Source: Flavobacterium sp. ACN2 (GTDB taxonomy: Bacteria; Bacteroidota; Bacteroidia; Flavobacteriales; Flavobacteriaceae). From it: a stretch of 64,000 nucleotides of DNA. Where the stretch lies: contig NZ_MRCM01000001.1 in NCBI RefSeq assembly GCF_002303885.1, forward strand, positions 124,001 to 188,000, written 5' to 3'. The notes below the pieces were generated by a model. That model saw nothing but the letters and a program-made list of their open reading frames with translations. It was not told the DNA's origin and searched no databases. This document shows positions 24,937-34,358 of this stretch, piece after piece; position 1 is the first letter of the stretch; each line of letters starts with the position of its first letter. The position numbers and the translations under genes were made by a program.

Positions 24937-27900
24937 ATGACATTTACGATACAACCCGTTTTAAGAAAAATTCTGTTTTTCTTAGCCATTCTCATATCTG
25001 GATTTAAAGGATTTTCTCAGAATAAACTCATAACATTACATGTAAAAAACAAACCTATAAGCCTAATTATCAAATCTATTGAAGAGCAAAGTGATTTTAG
25101 AATCATTTATAATGCAAAAAAAATAGATACCGATCAGTTAGCCGATATAGATGTTAATAATGCTTCTCTAGAAACGGTTTTAACGCAGTTATTAAAAGAT
25201 AAAGACATTGCTTTTTACATTCAGAAAAAGCAGGTTTTATTGACTCCTTCGGTTCCTGAAACTTCAAATTCAGCAGTTCAGGAAACTTCAAGAATGATTA
25301 GCGGAACGGTCTATAGCGCAAAAGACAGACAACCGCTTCCTGGTGCTTCTATTCGCATAAAAGGAACTGGAATGGGTGCTATTACCGATTTTAACGGAAA
25401 GTTTGTCTATCAGCTAAAAGGAAACTCGATTTCAAATCTGGTTCTTGAAGCCGGTTTTTTAGGAATGGAAACCCAATCTCAAAAAGCAGACGACAAAAAA
25501 GTTTTTGTTTTTTATCTTCAAGAAGCTACAGACGAACTAAACCCTGTTGTGATTACTTCGTCTTATGGCACTACAAAGCTAAAAGAAGAAATTGTTGGAA
25601 GTATTTCGACTTTACAAGCCAAAGATATTGCCGTTGAACAAGCTTCTGAGAGTTTTGATAAAATGATCACGGGACAAATTGCCGGAGTTATGGTAGAAAA
25701 TACTTCTGGTGTAGGTGGCCCTGTAAAAATTAATATTCGTGGCCAAGGCACATTATCTTCTTTAAGCGGGGCAATTACTGGAACTTCTTCGCAACCGCTT
25801 ATTATTATTGATGGCGTTGTAATGAGTGAAGAATATGCAATTGACAGCAGTTTGTTTAACGGAAGCGGCGATTTTTCTGAAAACATCGCTAATCCTTTAA
25901 TGAAAATTGCTCCAGAAAATATTGAAACCATTTCGGTTCTAAAAGATGCCGCAGCTGTAGGTATTTATGGTGCCGATGGTGCAAATGGAGTAATTTTAAT
26001 TACCACTAAAAAAGGTAAAAAAGGTAAAACGCAATTTGGTTTTTCAAATCAGTTAGGAGTTTCTTCTGCCATTAATCAAATTAAATATTTAAACGGAGAA
26101 CAATACACAGAACTTCGAAATGAGTTCATGAAAAACACCACAACTGGCTATGTTCCTGTTGCTTATAATGGAGTAGATACAGATTGGTTTAACATTCTAA
26201 ACCGAGCTGGAATTTATAACAAATATAATTTTAATGTTTCGGGTTCTACTTCTAAATTTTCGTACCGAACCAACGTTAGTTACACCAAAATTGACGAACC
26301 ACAGGTTGGAAATGAGTCTAAGCAATTAAATGCGGGAATTAATTTAGGCTACAGTTCTGGCAAATGGGATATCAATTTAATGCTGAATCCGAGTTTTGTA
26401 CAAAAAGATGCGCCTAACATTTTTTATAGTTTTGCCTACCTTCCTACTCTTCCCGTATATAACGCAGACGGATCGTATGCTAATTTAGGTTTGAGCGGTG
26501 CTACGAGAGGAAATCCGTTGGCGGCAATTGAACAAAACAAAAATGAAGCACAGACTTTTGGTCTTTTAGGAAGTATCAATTTATCTTATAAACTCAATAA
26601 AAATATTCGATTTTCTACTCTTTTCGGTATGGATTATACCGATAAAGAACAAGATCGTTATTTTTCTGCAGCAAATGAAAGCGGCCAGTTTAATGGAACT
26701 TTTATTTTGGACGGAACTACTTATGCCGCTTGGGGTCGTCGTCTTTTAAACGAAAGAAATTCGACTAAATGGAACTGGCAAGGACAAGCTTTATTTAATA
26801 AACAATTGAATGAAAACAATGAAATTGATGGTGTTGTTGGTTTTGAATTGGCTGAAGACAAAACAAATTTCAACTACCAATCTGGTGTTGGATTTTTAGA
26901 GCCAAACCGTATTAATGCTGTTACAGATGCCATAAGAGATGACAATCCGAATACGCCTCAAGATGAATCTAAAGATGGTCAGACTTACAAAAATGAAATC
27001 AGTTACAATTCGAGAGTTTCTTTATTCTCGCAGGTAAATTACAACTATAAAAAACGCTATTTCTTGTTGGCAAATTACCGTCGCGACCAGAGTTCTGTTT
27101 TTGGAGATGATACCGATGTGGCTCATAATGGAGGTTTAGGTGCTGGTTGGATTATTAGCAATGAAAACTTTTTAAGCTCTAATTCTTGGATTGATTTCTT
27201 GAAATTGAAAGCGAGTTATGGTACAACAGGAAATTCTAAAATTGGTTCGTACCGATCAAAAGGTTTGTACAATATCAGCCAAAACGGATACAATGGTTCT
27301 ATTGGAGCAACTACAGGCTCTGCCCCAAATGGAAGGTTAAGCTGGGAAAAAAACACAAAATTCAATGCAGGATTTGATTTTAATATTTTCAAAAGAATCG
27401 AATTGACATTAGAATACTATTATGACAACAAAAGCAATTTAATTACTGCCCGAGATATCCCGACAGAAACGGGTTATAGTTCAGTACAATTAAATGCTGC
27501 CAGTATGTACAACAAAGGTTTTGAGCTTACTACAAGAATTAAATGGATAAAAAGCGATGCTTTTAAATGGACAACAGCATTTAATATTTCTACCATAGAC
27601 AGCAAAGTAACCGACTTAAAAGGTCTAGGAAGCGATTATTCTGAAGCGAATATTGCATTGGCGCAAAAAATTGGTTACAGCACTACAACATTATGGGGAA
27701 TAAAATGGGTTGGTGTAGATCCTGCGACAGGAAGAGATCTTGTGCAAAAAAATGGTCAAGTTTACGATGCAAAAACCTATAATGAACTCCATACCGTTGC
27801 CGATTGGGAACCAATTGGAGACAAGCAAGCAGATGCTTACGGAGGTTTTTACAACACTTTTACTTTCTATAATAATCTTACTTTGTCTGTTAGAGGAGAT

Positions 27901-28293
27901 TATCAAATTGGTGGTGACTTATTGGCATCGAGCGTGCTTATAGATCAATATAATGTAACAACAAACCGAAATCTTTCTGTAAATGCATACGATTATTGGA
28001 GAAATCCAGGCGACAACGTTTCTCAGTCAGCGGTAACACTTTCGCCAATTCTAAACAACTTAAGCAAATATGTTTATGATGCTACTTATATCAGAATCAG
28101 TAATATTAATTTAAGTTATAATGTACCGCTGAAAAATACTTTTCTGGATGCTCTTTCTGTTTTTGCCGATGCTACAAATGTGGCGTATTGGTACAAAGAA
28201 AAAAGTCCGAAAGGAATGAACGGAGTTCGAGAGTATAGTTATATCTATCCGCAGGCAAGAACAATTTCGCTTGGAGTAAATGCTAAATTTTAA
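24937..28293 (+). CDS. SusC/RagA family TonB-linked receptor with STN signalling domain
   Basis: An 1118-residue outer-membrane transporter. After the signal peptide (about 1-28), an STN domain (about 35-105) transmits signals to FecR. A carboxypeptidase-regulatory-like domain follows (ISGTVYSAKDRQPLPGASIR, about 121-200), then the plug (VLKDAAAVGIYGADGANGVILI near 333-354) and a long barrel ending ARTISLGVNAKF. It pairs with the SusD lipoprotein, whose gene starts 4 bp later. It imports a nutrient too large for porins. No glycoside hydrolase lies nearby, so a polysaccharide substrate is not supported. Confidence 0.93.
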   Translation: MTFTIQPVLRKILFFLAILISGFKGFSQNKLITLHVKNKPISLIIKSIEEQSDFRIIYNAKKIDTDQLADIDVNNASLETVLTQLLKDKDIAFYIQKKQVLLTPSVPETSNSAVQETSRMISGTVYSAKDRQPLPGASIRIKGTGMGAITDFNGKFVYQLKGNSISNLVLEAGFLGMETQSQKADDKKVFVFYLQEATDELNPVVITSSYGTTKLKEEIVGSISTLQAKDIAVEQASESFDKMITGQIAGVMVENTSGVGGPVKINIRGQGTLSSLSGAITGTSSQPLIIIDGVVMSEEYAIDSSLFNGSGDFSENIANPLMKIAPENIETISVLKDAAAVGIYGADGANGVILITTKKGKKGKTQFGFSNQLGVSSAINQIKYLNGEQYTELRNEFMKNTTTGYVPVAYNGVDTDWFNILNRAGIYNKYNFNVSGSTSKFSYRTNVSYTKIDEPQVGNESKQLNAGINLGYSSGKWDINLMLNPSFVQKDAPNIFYSFAYLPTLPVYNADGSYANLGLSGATRGNPLAAIEQNKNEAQTFGLLGSINLSYKLNKNIRFSTLFGMDYTDKEQDRYFSAANESGQFNGTFILDGTTYAAWGRRLLNERNSTKWNWQGQALFNKQLNENNEIDGVVGFELAEDKTNFNYQSGVGFLEPNRINAVTDAIRDDNPNTPQDESKDGQTYKNEISYNSRVSLFSQVNYNYKKRYFLLANYRRDQSSVFGDDTDVAHNGGLGAGWIISNENFLSSNSWIDFLKLKASYGTTGNSKIGSYRSKGLYNISQNGYNGSIGATTGSAPNGRLSWEKNTKFNAGFDFNIFKRIELTLEYYYDNKSNLITARDIPTETGYSSVQLNAASMYNKGFELTTRIKWIKSDAFKWTTAFNISTIDSKVTDLKGLGSDYSEANIALAQKIGYSTTTLWGIKWVGVDPATGRDLVQKNGQVYDAKTYNELHTVADWEPIGDKQADAYGGFYNTFTFYNNLTLSVRGDYQIGGDLLASSVLIDQYNVTTNRNLSVNAYDYWRNPGDNVSQSAVTLSPILNNLSKYVYDATYIRISNINLSYNVPLKNTFLDALSVFADATNVAYWYKEKSPKGMNGVREYSYIYPQARTISLGVNAKF

Positions 28294-28297
28294 GAAA

Positions 28298-29758
28298 ATG
28301 AAATATTCAAAATACTTATCTATATTTTTTCTAATGCTTTCATTACAAAGCTGTAGTGACTTTTTAGAACAAGAACCTGGAACACAAACTTCTATAGACG
28401 AACTTTTACAGAACAAAACAGGAGTTTTACAGGCGCTTACAGGACTTTACACCGAAGTAGAAGCCAATGTAAGACCTGATCGCTACGCTGCTTATGCTGA
28501 TTTGCAGGGCGGTAATATAAAATTTGCACCAGTTGCAACGGGAGGCTCTAGAGGTCAAATTTCTCCAGCAATAAATCTGCAGCAAGTTTATTCTTTTGAA
28601 GATGTAGCGCTAACCAGTAATTTCAAATCATTTTATGATAGCAGTTATGATATAATCAATCAGGCAAATTTAATTTTAGAATTTACTCCTGCCCTAACCG
28701 ACGCCACTGAGGCAGAGAAAAACCAAATAAAAGCAGAAGCTTTGGCAATAAGAGCCTACGCGCATTTTCTTTTATCTCTTGTTTACAGCCAAGATTATAA
28801 ATATACTCCAGATGCATCGCATTTAGGAATTATCTACAGCACAGAATCTATCAAATCTGGCATACAATATCCTGCCAGAAAAACGGCTGCCGAGACGTAT
28901 ACTTTAATTATAAATGATTTACAAACGGCTATCGATAGTTATTCAGACGCTTCACTCCTTTCTGGTCCTGCTTATTCTTTCTTTAACAGAAAAAATACAA
29001 AAGCATTATTGGCAAGAGTTTATCTTCAAAAAGGAGATTGGGCCAATGCTTACGACATGGCAAATGATGTAATTGCCAATTCTGGCGTTGTACTAACCAG
29101 CAAAGAAACTTTAATTGCAGAATGGGAAAAACCAGATCTTCCGATATCTGAAATTTTGTTGGAATTTTCTATTCCAAAAGACACGGAAGGAAATGTTTCT
29201 TCCTCAATGACTCAGACTTTTGGCTATACTACAGATACAAATTTTGAAAAATATACTGCTTCAAATGATTTAGTTGATCTTTACGAAAGCACAGATTTAA
29301 GAAAACAATTGTTCTTAACAAAATCGCTTTTTACAATAGTAAGTGGCGTTCAGACCAATCTTAATTACAATTTTACCAAAAAATTCCAGAACAATGCAGG
29401 TTATGTAGCTTCTAGGCTTAGCGAAATGTATTTGATTCGTGCCGAAGCAGCGCTAGAAACCAATAGAGCCGATTTAGCAATGGCAGACATTAACATCATT
29501 CGTGCCCGCGCCAATGCATCTCTATTGACCAGTACAAACAATCTTAAAGAAAACATCTTTTTAGAACGAAGAAAAGAATTATGCTTTGAAGGTTTCCTAT
29601 TTTTTGATATTGCCAGAATGCACAAAGATGTTTCCAGAAATGATGGCTGTATTGCTACAGTTTGCAGTCTTACTTATCCGTCTTTAAAATACGTACTGCC
29701 AATACCAACATTCAACACTAATCTTAACCCAAACTTGCAGCAAAATGACTCGTATTAA
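28298..29758 (+). CDS. RagB/SusD family nutrient-uptake lipoprotein
   Basis: A 486-residue surface lipoprotein. The signal and lipobox are visible (LSIFFLMLSLQSC, Cys at about 18), followed by the SusD hallmark DFLEQEPGTQTSIDELLQN. TPR-like helices follow (AEALAIRAYAHFLLSLVYSQ, about 148-168) and the typical ERRKELCFEGFLFFDIAR motif lies near the C-terminus. It caps the SusC barrel and captures substrate. Start at 28298 is chosen because the upstream ATG at 28280 lies inside the SusC gene and would disrupt the signal peptide. Confidence 0.92.
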   Translation: MKYSKYLSIFFLMLSLQSCSDFLEQEPGTQTSIDELLQNKTGVLQALTGLYTEVEANVRPDRYAAYADLQGGNIKFAPVATGGSRGQISPAINLQQVYSFEDVALTSNFKSFYDSSYDIINQANLILEFTPALTDATEAEKNQIKAEALAIRAYAHFLLSLVYSQDYKYTPDASHLGIIYSTESIKSGIQYPARKTAAETYTLIINDLQTAIDSYSDASLLSGPAYSFFNRKNTKALLARVYLQKGDWANAYDMANDVIANSGVVLTSKETLIAEWEKPDLPISEILLEFSIPKDTEGNVSSSMTQTFGYTTDTNFEKYTASNDLVDLYESTDLRKQLFLTKSLFTIVSGVQTNLNYNFTKKFQNNAGYVASRLSEMYLIRAEAALETNRADLAMADINIIRARANASLLTSTNNLKENIFLERRKELCFEGFLFFDIARMHKDVSRNDGCIATVCSLTYPSLKYVLPIPTFNTNLNPNLQQNDSY

Positions 29759-31208
29759 GATATTCAGTATATTATTTACAGCACTATTATATATTTCATG
29801 TTCCAAAGATGATTACAAATTAGGCTCAGACATTGATCCTTTTTTACGATTTAATTTTTTAGTAAAAAGTGACAACACACCTCTAGAATACCCAACCGTA
29901 AACGGGAATTTAGTTCCGCAGTCTACTTATGAAAACAAATCTGTAAAAACCTTAAAAGTTCCTGTGGCTCTAACAACACGCGAATTGAAAGGAACTGTTA
30001 CGGCCAATTTTAGTGCCGAAACAAACGGTGCAAGCGACAGTTTTAGTGTAAATCCTGTCAATCAGCTTTCTTTTCAAGGCAGCAAATTAACAGATACTAT
30101 TTATGTCTCGTTTGATAAAAGATGGACTCAAAGCCAGAATATTACATTAAAATTAGAAACGGTTTCTGATCCTGATATTCATATTGGAAACCTGAATACA
30201 GAATATCCAAACACTACTTTCAAAATTGATTTAGGAACTATTGCAACCAATTACACCTTTCCGGTAACGCAATACAATATAAAAGGAGAAGTAGGCGAAA
30301 AAATCGATTTTATAGTCAATTATCCGAATGGTTTTTTCCCTGAGGAAATTGAAAATGCGTCTATTTTTAAATTCCAAAACGGATTCGAATATTCCTTAAC
30401 TCATGATGATTATGGCGATAATAGAACTTCTGTAACCTATCATTTAACTCTTTTAGAAGATCTTCAAAATGACGATGTTCGATACGAGTCCAAATTAACG
30501 CTTGTAAATATTCCGAATTATACTGCAACAGGAAACATCAACTTGACCATTGTAAAACCAATAAAAACGCCAAGAGATGTTCAAGCCTATCCCGCTTCGA
30601 AATTTACAGATCCGACCAATGCGTTTTATCTAACATACGGCGAACATTGGTTTAACAACAATGGAAACTGTTCATGGATGACTTTCAACGCTTTAACTTT
30701 TCCAGTTATCGTGACAAAAGACGATCCAAATGCAATTTTATACAGCGATAAAGGAACTACAAATCCTAATGATGATATTTATCACGATGCTTTCAAAATT
30801 GGATTTAACGTCTCAAGCGGAACCAATACGGTGAATTCTTTTGGTTTAAAAAGATGGTTTTCTAACGAAAGTAACTCTGCTGCTATTTCGCCAGGATTTA
30901 ATATTACTTCGGCTTTGGAATTTTTCCCAGCCAACGGAAACAGCAAAACGGAAGGAACTGTTCTCGTAATTCCGCAAGATATTACAATTGGATCTAGCGC
31001 AACAAATACACATAGTATTGCCATTTCAGGAGAAGGAACGTACAAAGAAATCAGCAATGGTTTATATGAAATTTCATTTGAATTAAAACTGACAAATGAC
31101 AAACTGTTTGGAGGAACAGTTTCGACACAATACAGAATGTACAATAACAGGACGTATCCGAAACCTGCGGCTTTGAGTATTCCTTGTCCTAAAGAAGTTT
31201 CTCTTTAA
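29745..31208 (+). CDS. Unknown surface lipoprotein of the SusCD operon
   Basis: A 487-residue lipoprotein (signal MTRIKIFSILFTALLYISC, Cys at 19) whose gene overlaps the end of SusD by 14 bp. The body is beta-rich with Ig-like stretches (residues about 40-250) followed by a C-terminal domain (about 290-480). It probably acts as an accessory surface substrate-binding protein. The exact family is not recognised; similar lipoproteins accompany SusCD systems that handle non-glycan substrates. Its place between SusD and a cytochrome c peroxidase ties it to that system. Confidence 0.7.
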   Translation: MTRIKIFSILFTALLYISCSKDDYKLGSDIDPFLRFNFLVKSDNTPLEYPTVNGNLVPQSTYENKSVKTLKVPVALTTRELKGTVTANFSAETNGASDSFSVNPVNQLSFQGSKLTDTIYVSFDKRWTQSQNITLKLETVSDPDIHIGNLNTEYPNTTFKIDLGTIATNYTFPVTQYNIKGEVGEKIDFIVNYPNGFFPEEIENASIFKFQNGFEYSLTHDDYGDNRTSVTYHLTLLEDLQNDDVRYESKLTLVNIPNYTATGNINLTIVKPIKTPRDVQAYPASKFTDPTNAFYLTYGEHWFNNNGNCSWMTFNALTFPVIVTKDDPNAILYSDKGTTNPNDDIYHDAFKIGFNVSSGTNTVNSFGLKRWFSNESNSAAISPGFNITSALEFFPANGNSKTEGTVLVIPQDITIGSSATNTHSIAISGEGTYKEISNGLYEISFELKLTNDKLFGGTVSTQYRMYNNRTYPKPAALSIPCPKEVSL

Positions 31209-31218
31209 TATAAAAATG

Positions 31219-31294
31219 GTTTCAAGTTTCAAGTTTCAAGTTGCAACAGAACCTGAAACTTGAAACTTGAAACCTGAAACTTGAAACTTGAAAC
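31219..31294. repeat. TTTCAAG / CTTGAAA word-repeat palindrome
   Basis: Three GTTTCAAG words (31219-31242) face five CTTGAAAC words (31255-31294) across a short loop. It lies between the lipoprotein and peroxidase genes, and the last word supplies the likely TTG start codon of the peroxidase. A single-arm relative lies near 37507-37550. Confidence 0.8.
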
Positions 31295-32460
31295 AAAAAA
31301 CAAAAAAAAAACAAAAATTGAAAAAACTAATCTTCCCTCTCCTATTCCTGCTTGGACTATCGGCTTATAAAACAGCCGAAGGTCCTGATTATACAGATAT
31401 TCAGGAATTACGAAAATTGTATTCTAGCGGAGATTCTTCAAAATGGCCCGCTGCAGAATTACATGAAAATGTAGATAAATCTAAATTTCAGGATATTGGC
31501 GTTTTGCCATCCGTTCCGTATCCTGCTTACAATCCGTATTCGAAGGAAAAAGAAAGTTTGGGAAAGATTTTGTTTTTTGATCCGAGATTATCGCGAAGCG
31601 GACAAATTGCGTGTGCTTCTTGCCACAATCCAGAATTGGGCTGGACAGACAATCTAACGCGCTCTTTTGGCCATGATCGCCAAACTGGAAAACGCAATTC
31701 GATGACGATTTTAAACTCGGCATACGCAACCTCTCTATTTTGGGACGGACGAGCTTCTAGCTTAGAAGATCAAGCGCAATTTCCTGTTTCTGATCCTTTA
31801 GAAATGAATGAAAAACTGACGATTGCCGTTGATAAAATAGCCAAAATAAAAGGTTACAATGCGTTATTTACAGATGCTTTTGGAGATAAAAAAGTGACTT
31901 TAGAGAGAATTCAATATGCGATTGCCACTTTTGAAAGATCTATCAATAGTCCGAAAAGTAAATTTGACCAGTTTGTAAGCGGAAAATCAGACATTTATAA
32001 CGATCAGCAGGTAAAAGGAATGCATTTGTTTAGAACCAAAGCACAATGCATCAATTGCCATAATACCCCTTATTTCAGTGATAATGAGTTTCATAATGAT
32101 GGCCAAACTTTATTTGGCACAAAAAATGAAGATTTCGGACGCTATAATGTGACGAAAGATGTAAAAGATATCGGCAAATTTAGAACGCCAACACTTCGTG
32201 AAGTCGCAAATACAAAACCTTGGATGCATCACGGACATTTTCCAACTTTATTGGATGTTGTAGAATTGTACAATCTCGGAAATCCGTCTCCTGTTCAAAA
32301 AAAATATCTAGGAACAGCCCGAGATTCTCTCATTCCAAAATCAGATCCAATGCTTAGGAAATTGAATTTAAGCAAAGAAGAAATGGGCGATTTATTGGCT
32401 TTTATTGAAACTTTAAGTACGCCAACCAGAAGAATTATGATTCCCGAAATGCCAAAATAA
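31288..32460 (+). CDS. Di-haem cytochrome c peroxidase (MauG/CcpA family)
   Basis: A 390-residue periplasmic protein with two c-type haem sites, CASCH (109-113) and CINCH (254-258), and the family motifs LGKILFFDPRLSRSGQIAC and PTLREVANTKPWMHHGHF. It reduces hydrogen peroxide using cytochrome c electrons, or performs a related oxidation. There is no ATG before the first haem site, so translation must begin at a rarer codon: TTG at 31288 or TTG at 31318, the latter giving a compact signal peptide (MKKLIFPLLFLLGLSA). It ends the SusCD operon and is followed by a strong terminator. Confidence 0.88.
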   Translation: MKQKTKKKQKLKKLIFPLLFLLGLSAYKTAEGPDYTDIQELRKLYSSGDSSKWPAAELHENVDKSKFQDIGVLPSVPYPAYNPYSKEKESLGKILFFDPRLSRSGQIACASCHNPELGWTDNLTRSFGHDRQTGKRNSMTILNSAYATSLFWDGRASSLEDQAQFPVSDPLEMNEKLTIAVDKIAKIKGYNALFTDAFGDKKVTLERIQYAIATFERSINSPKSKFDQFVSGKSDIYNDQQVKGMHLFRTKAQCINCHNTPYFSDNEFHNDGQTLFGTKNEDFGRYNVTKDVKDIGKFRTPTLREVANTKPWMHHGHFPTLLDVVELYNLGNPSPVQKKYLGTARDSLIPKSDPMLRKLNLSKEEMGDLLAFIETLSTPTRRIMIPEMPK

Positions 32461-32465
32461 GTTAG

Positions 32466-32542
32466 TTAATTGATTTGTATTTTGCCCCAAGTATTTGCAA
32501 ATCTTTTAAGCCCATTTCATAAGAGAAATGGGCTTTTATTTT
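32466..32542. repeat. 77-bp direct repeat, left copy (contains terminator)
   Basis: Identical over 77 bp to 33543-33619, 1077 bp away. It begins TTAATTGATTTGTATTTTGC and ends with a terminator hairpin. The last seven bases include the stop codon of the unknown gene 32536-33441. Confidence 0.9.
32508..32540 (+). terminator. Rho-independent terminator of the SusCD/peroxidase operon
   Basis: The 11-bp stem AAGCCCATTTC / GAAATGGGCTT (32508-32518, 32525-32535) with a six-base loop is followed by TTATTTT. It lies 48 bp after the peroxidase stop. Its A-rich left side allows use from both directions. Confidence 0.85.
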
Positions 32543-33441
32543 ATATCGCTTTCAACTTCATCCAAAACATCATTTAAAATTTGTGAATCTAGCTTATCAA
32601 TTCTTGCTATATCATTCAAGCCTTCTCGTATCAAATTAAAAACGATTCTTTTCTTTTCTGTTTCATTTTTGGATGCATAACCGACATAATCTTCTAGTAC
32701 GGCAATACCATAAACAAACCAATTCTCTGCTCTAACCGCATTATATAAAGCATTTTCAAAAGAGTCAGAAACTTCAATGTATAAGTGTGTATAATCTGGC
32801 AACTTAAATTTTTTCTCTCGAAGTTTAGCTCGTATCTTTTCGCAGAATTTATAGCTATAAGGCGCAAAATAAAGTTTATCTATGCCTTCGAAATGATAGT
32901 AAAATCTTAAATCTCGTATTAATTTTTCATTCTGTATTACACGATTTTCTCTTTCCTTTCTTTCATCAACTCTTCGAATTAATGTTTCATTACGTAAAAT
33001 TGATTCACATTCTCTGTTTAATTGCCATAAATCTGTATTTTGTAATTCTGCTTCTAAAAGAGATAACACTTGTTTTACCAGTTCAGCATTATAAAGATCA
33101 TCTTTTTTTTTCTTGGCAAAAATAATTTCAAAACCACTATAAATTAACTTAAACACATCATCTAAAGTTCTTTCAGTTTCAAATACAGGTAAAGTTACTC
33201 TAACCATACTTTTACCCCTATAATAATTTGGTAATTTATTAAACCAATCATTATAAATTTCTTTATCTTTTCCTTTTGGCTTATTTGAAAAACAAGCTAA
33301 TTGAATCTCTATCTCTTTGTAAGGAAATCCTATTTCCTCCTGTTGAAATCTGTCTGAAATTATTCTTCCAAAATTTTCAAATGGCTCATCAAATGTACCT
33401 CCATAAGTTCCATAGCCACTTTTTATAAAATAAATCTGCAT
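32536..33441 (-). CDS. Unknown protein bracketed by 77-bp direct repeats
   Basis: A 301-residue soluble protein with no signal peptide or transmembrane helix. The N-terminus (MQIYFIKSGYGTYGGTFDEP) is followed by an alpha-helical, Lys/Glu-rich middle (about 95-180) and a C-terminal helical part. No family is recognised. The gene is more AT-rich than its neighbours by eye and has its stop inside one copy of a perfect 77-bp direct repeat, with the second copy 101 bp upstream of its start. This suggests acquisition as a discrete segment. A toxin-immunity or defence role is conceivable but unsupported. Confidence 0.65.
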   Translation of the reverse strand: MQIYFIKSGYGTYGGTFDEPFENFGRIISDRFQQEEIGFPYKEIEIQLACFSNKPKGKDKEIYNDWFNKLPNYYRGKSMVRVTLPVFETERTLDDVFKLIYSGFEIIFAKKKKDDLYNAELVKQVLSLLEAELQNTDLWQLNRECESILRNETLIRRVDERKERENRVIQNEKLIRDLRFYYHFEGIDKLYFAPYSYKFCEKIRAKLREKKFKLPDYTHLYIEVSDSFENALYNAVRAENWFVYGIAVLEDYVGYASKNETEKKRIVFNLIREGLNDIARIDKLDSQILNDVLDEVESDIK

Positions 33442-33542
33442 AGTTTTAAATCAATTAAACTTGATTGCAAATATATTTTAATCACACAATTAGAATATCA
33501 TAAATAAGTTATAAGTATATCAAAATAAGATAAATAAATATT

Positions 33543-33619
33543 TTAATTGATTTGTATTTTGCCCCAAGTATTTGCAAATCTTTTAAGCCCATTTCATAAG
33601 AGAAATGGGCTTTTATTTT
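33543..33619. repeat. 77-bp direct repeat, right copy (contains terminator)
   Basis: A perfect copy of 32466-32542, including the AAGCCCATTTC/GAAATGGGCTT hairpin, but with no gene ending next to it on the left. It lies in the 304-bp gap 33442-33745, whose remainder is AT-rich and holds only presumed promoters. Confidence 0.9.
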
Positions 33620-33745
33620 GATTCATAAATATAAAAAACTTCTTTTTAATTCATTATTTTCAAAAAATTGCAATATAAATTTCCATACATTTAACGAGAA
33701 AAATTTTAGAATAGTCCCATTTAAAAACTTAATCCAAACAACATT

Positions 33746-34162
33746 ATGAGCTCTCTCAAAATCTGGAAAGAAAAACCAACTGAACAAGAAGTTCAGAATT
33801 TAGTAGAAGAATTTTTCGCTTATTTAAAGAAAGGCGAATTAGATAATGCCAAAAATATTGTAGATCACGTTTATGATGATTGGGAAGAATCTATACACGT
33901 AATTTGGCGCGATCATTACTTGATTCACGAAATTGCAGAAGACGAATCTTTTGAAGGAAGAGAATGGTTTAATAACCTAGAATGGCTAAATAACCTCGGA
34001 ATTCTAGATGATTTTATTTGGGCTGAAGAAAACGACAAATCAAGATATTTTGATGTAAGCGTAACTTATATGGATGAGCCCTCTGGATTTGCAGCACAAT
34101 TTTATCTGGTAAAAAATGACAATCACTATTTTGTACAAAGAGGGTTAATAGACATGGCTTAA
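33746..34162 (+). CDS. Unknown small acidic protein
   Basis: A 138-residue soluble protein, acidic and rich in Trp (WKEKPTEQEVQNLVEEFFAY, DDWEESIHVIWRDHY, REWFNNLEWLNNLG). The helical start plus later beta strands (RYFDVSVTYMDEPSGFAAQFYLVK, split here) loosely recall an NTF2-like fold; this is a guess. No catalytic motif is visible. It is monocistronic, with a strong terminator right after it. No function is assigned. Confidence 0.6.
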   Translation: MSSLKIWKEKPTEQEVQNLVEEFFAYLKKGELDNAKNIVDHVYDDWEESIHVIWRDHYLIHEIAEDESFEGREWFNNLEWLNNLGILDDFIWAEENDKSRYFDVSVTYMDEPSGFAAQFYLVKNDNHYFVQRGLIDMA

Positions 34163-34180
34163 TCTCAGTTTAGAAATAAT

Positions 34181-34218
34181 AAAGTCCGTAATTATTGATT
34201 TATTACGGACTTTTTTTT
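34181..34218 (+). terminator. Rho-independent terminator
   Basis: AAAGTCCGTAAT pairs with ATTACGGACTTT across a short loop, followed by a run of T. It lies 19 bp downstream of the unknown acidic protein gene. Confidence 0.85.
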
Positions 34219-34315
34219 ATTATTATTTAAAATTAAAATAGTAAATTACTATAATTCCATTGATGCATAAAATAACGCCACATGCTCAATAACATTGGCA
34301 TTTTTTAAATTTGTT

Positions 34316-34323
34316 TATCAATC
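34316..34323 (+). promoter_or_regulatory. Candidate -7 box of the VOC gene
   Basis: TAAATTTG matches TAnnTTTG, 35 bp before the start codon at 34359. There is no clear -33 box. Confidence 0.35.
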
Positions 34324-34358
34324 AAAAGAAGATTTTTCTTTTATAAAAAATTATTGTC

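Noticed and set aside
31219..31294. Regular short repeats resembling a CRISPR array
   Set aside because: Words are 8-9 bp with no unique spacers of constant length, and they form a palindrome; no cas genes are nearby.
23156..32460. Polysaccharide utilisation locus
   Set aside because: SusC/SusD are present but there is no glycoside hydrolase, lyase, esterase or sulfatase in the run.
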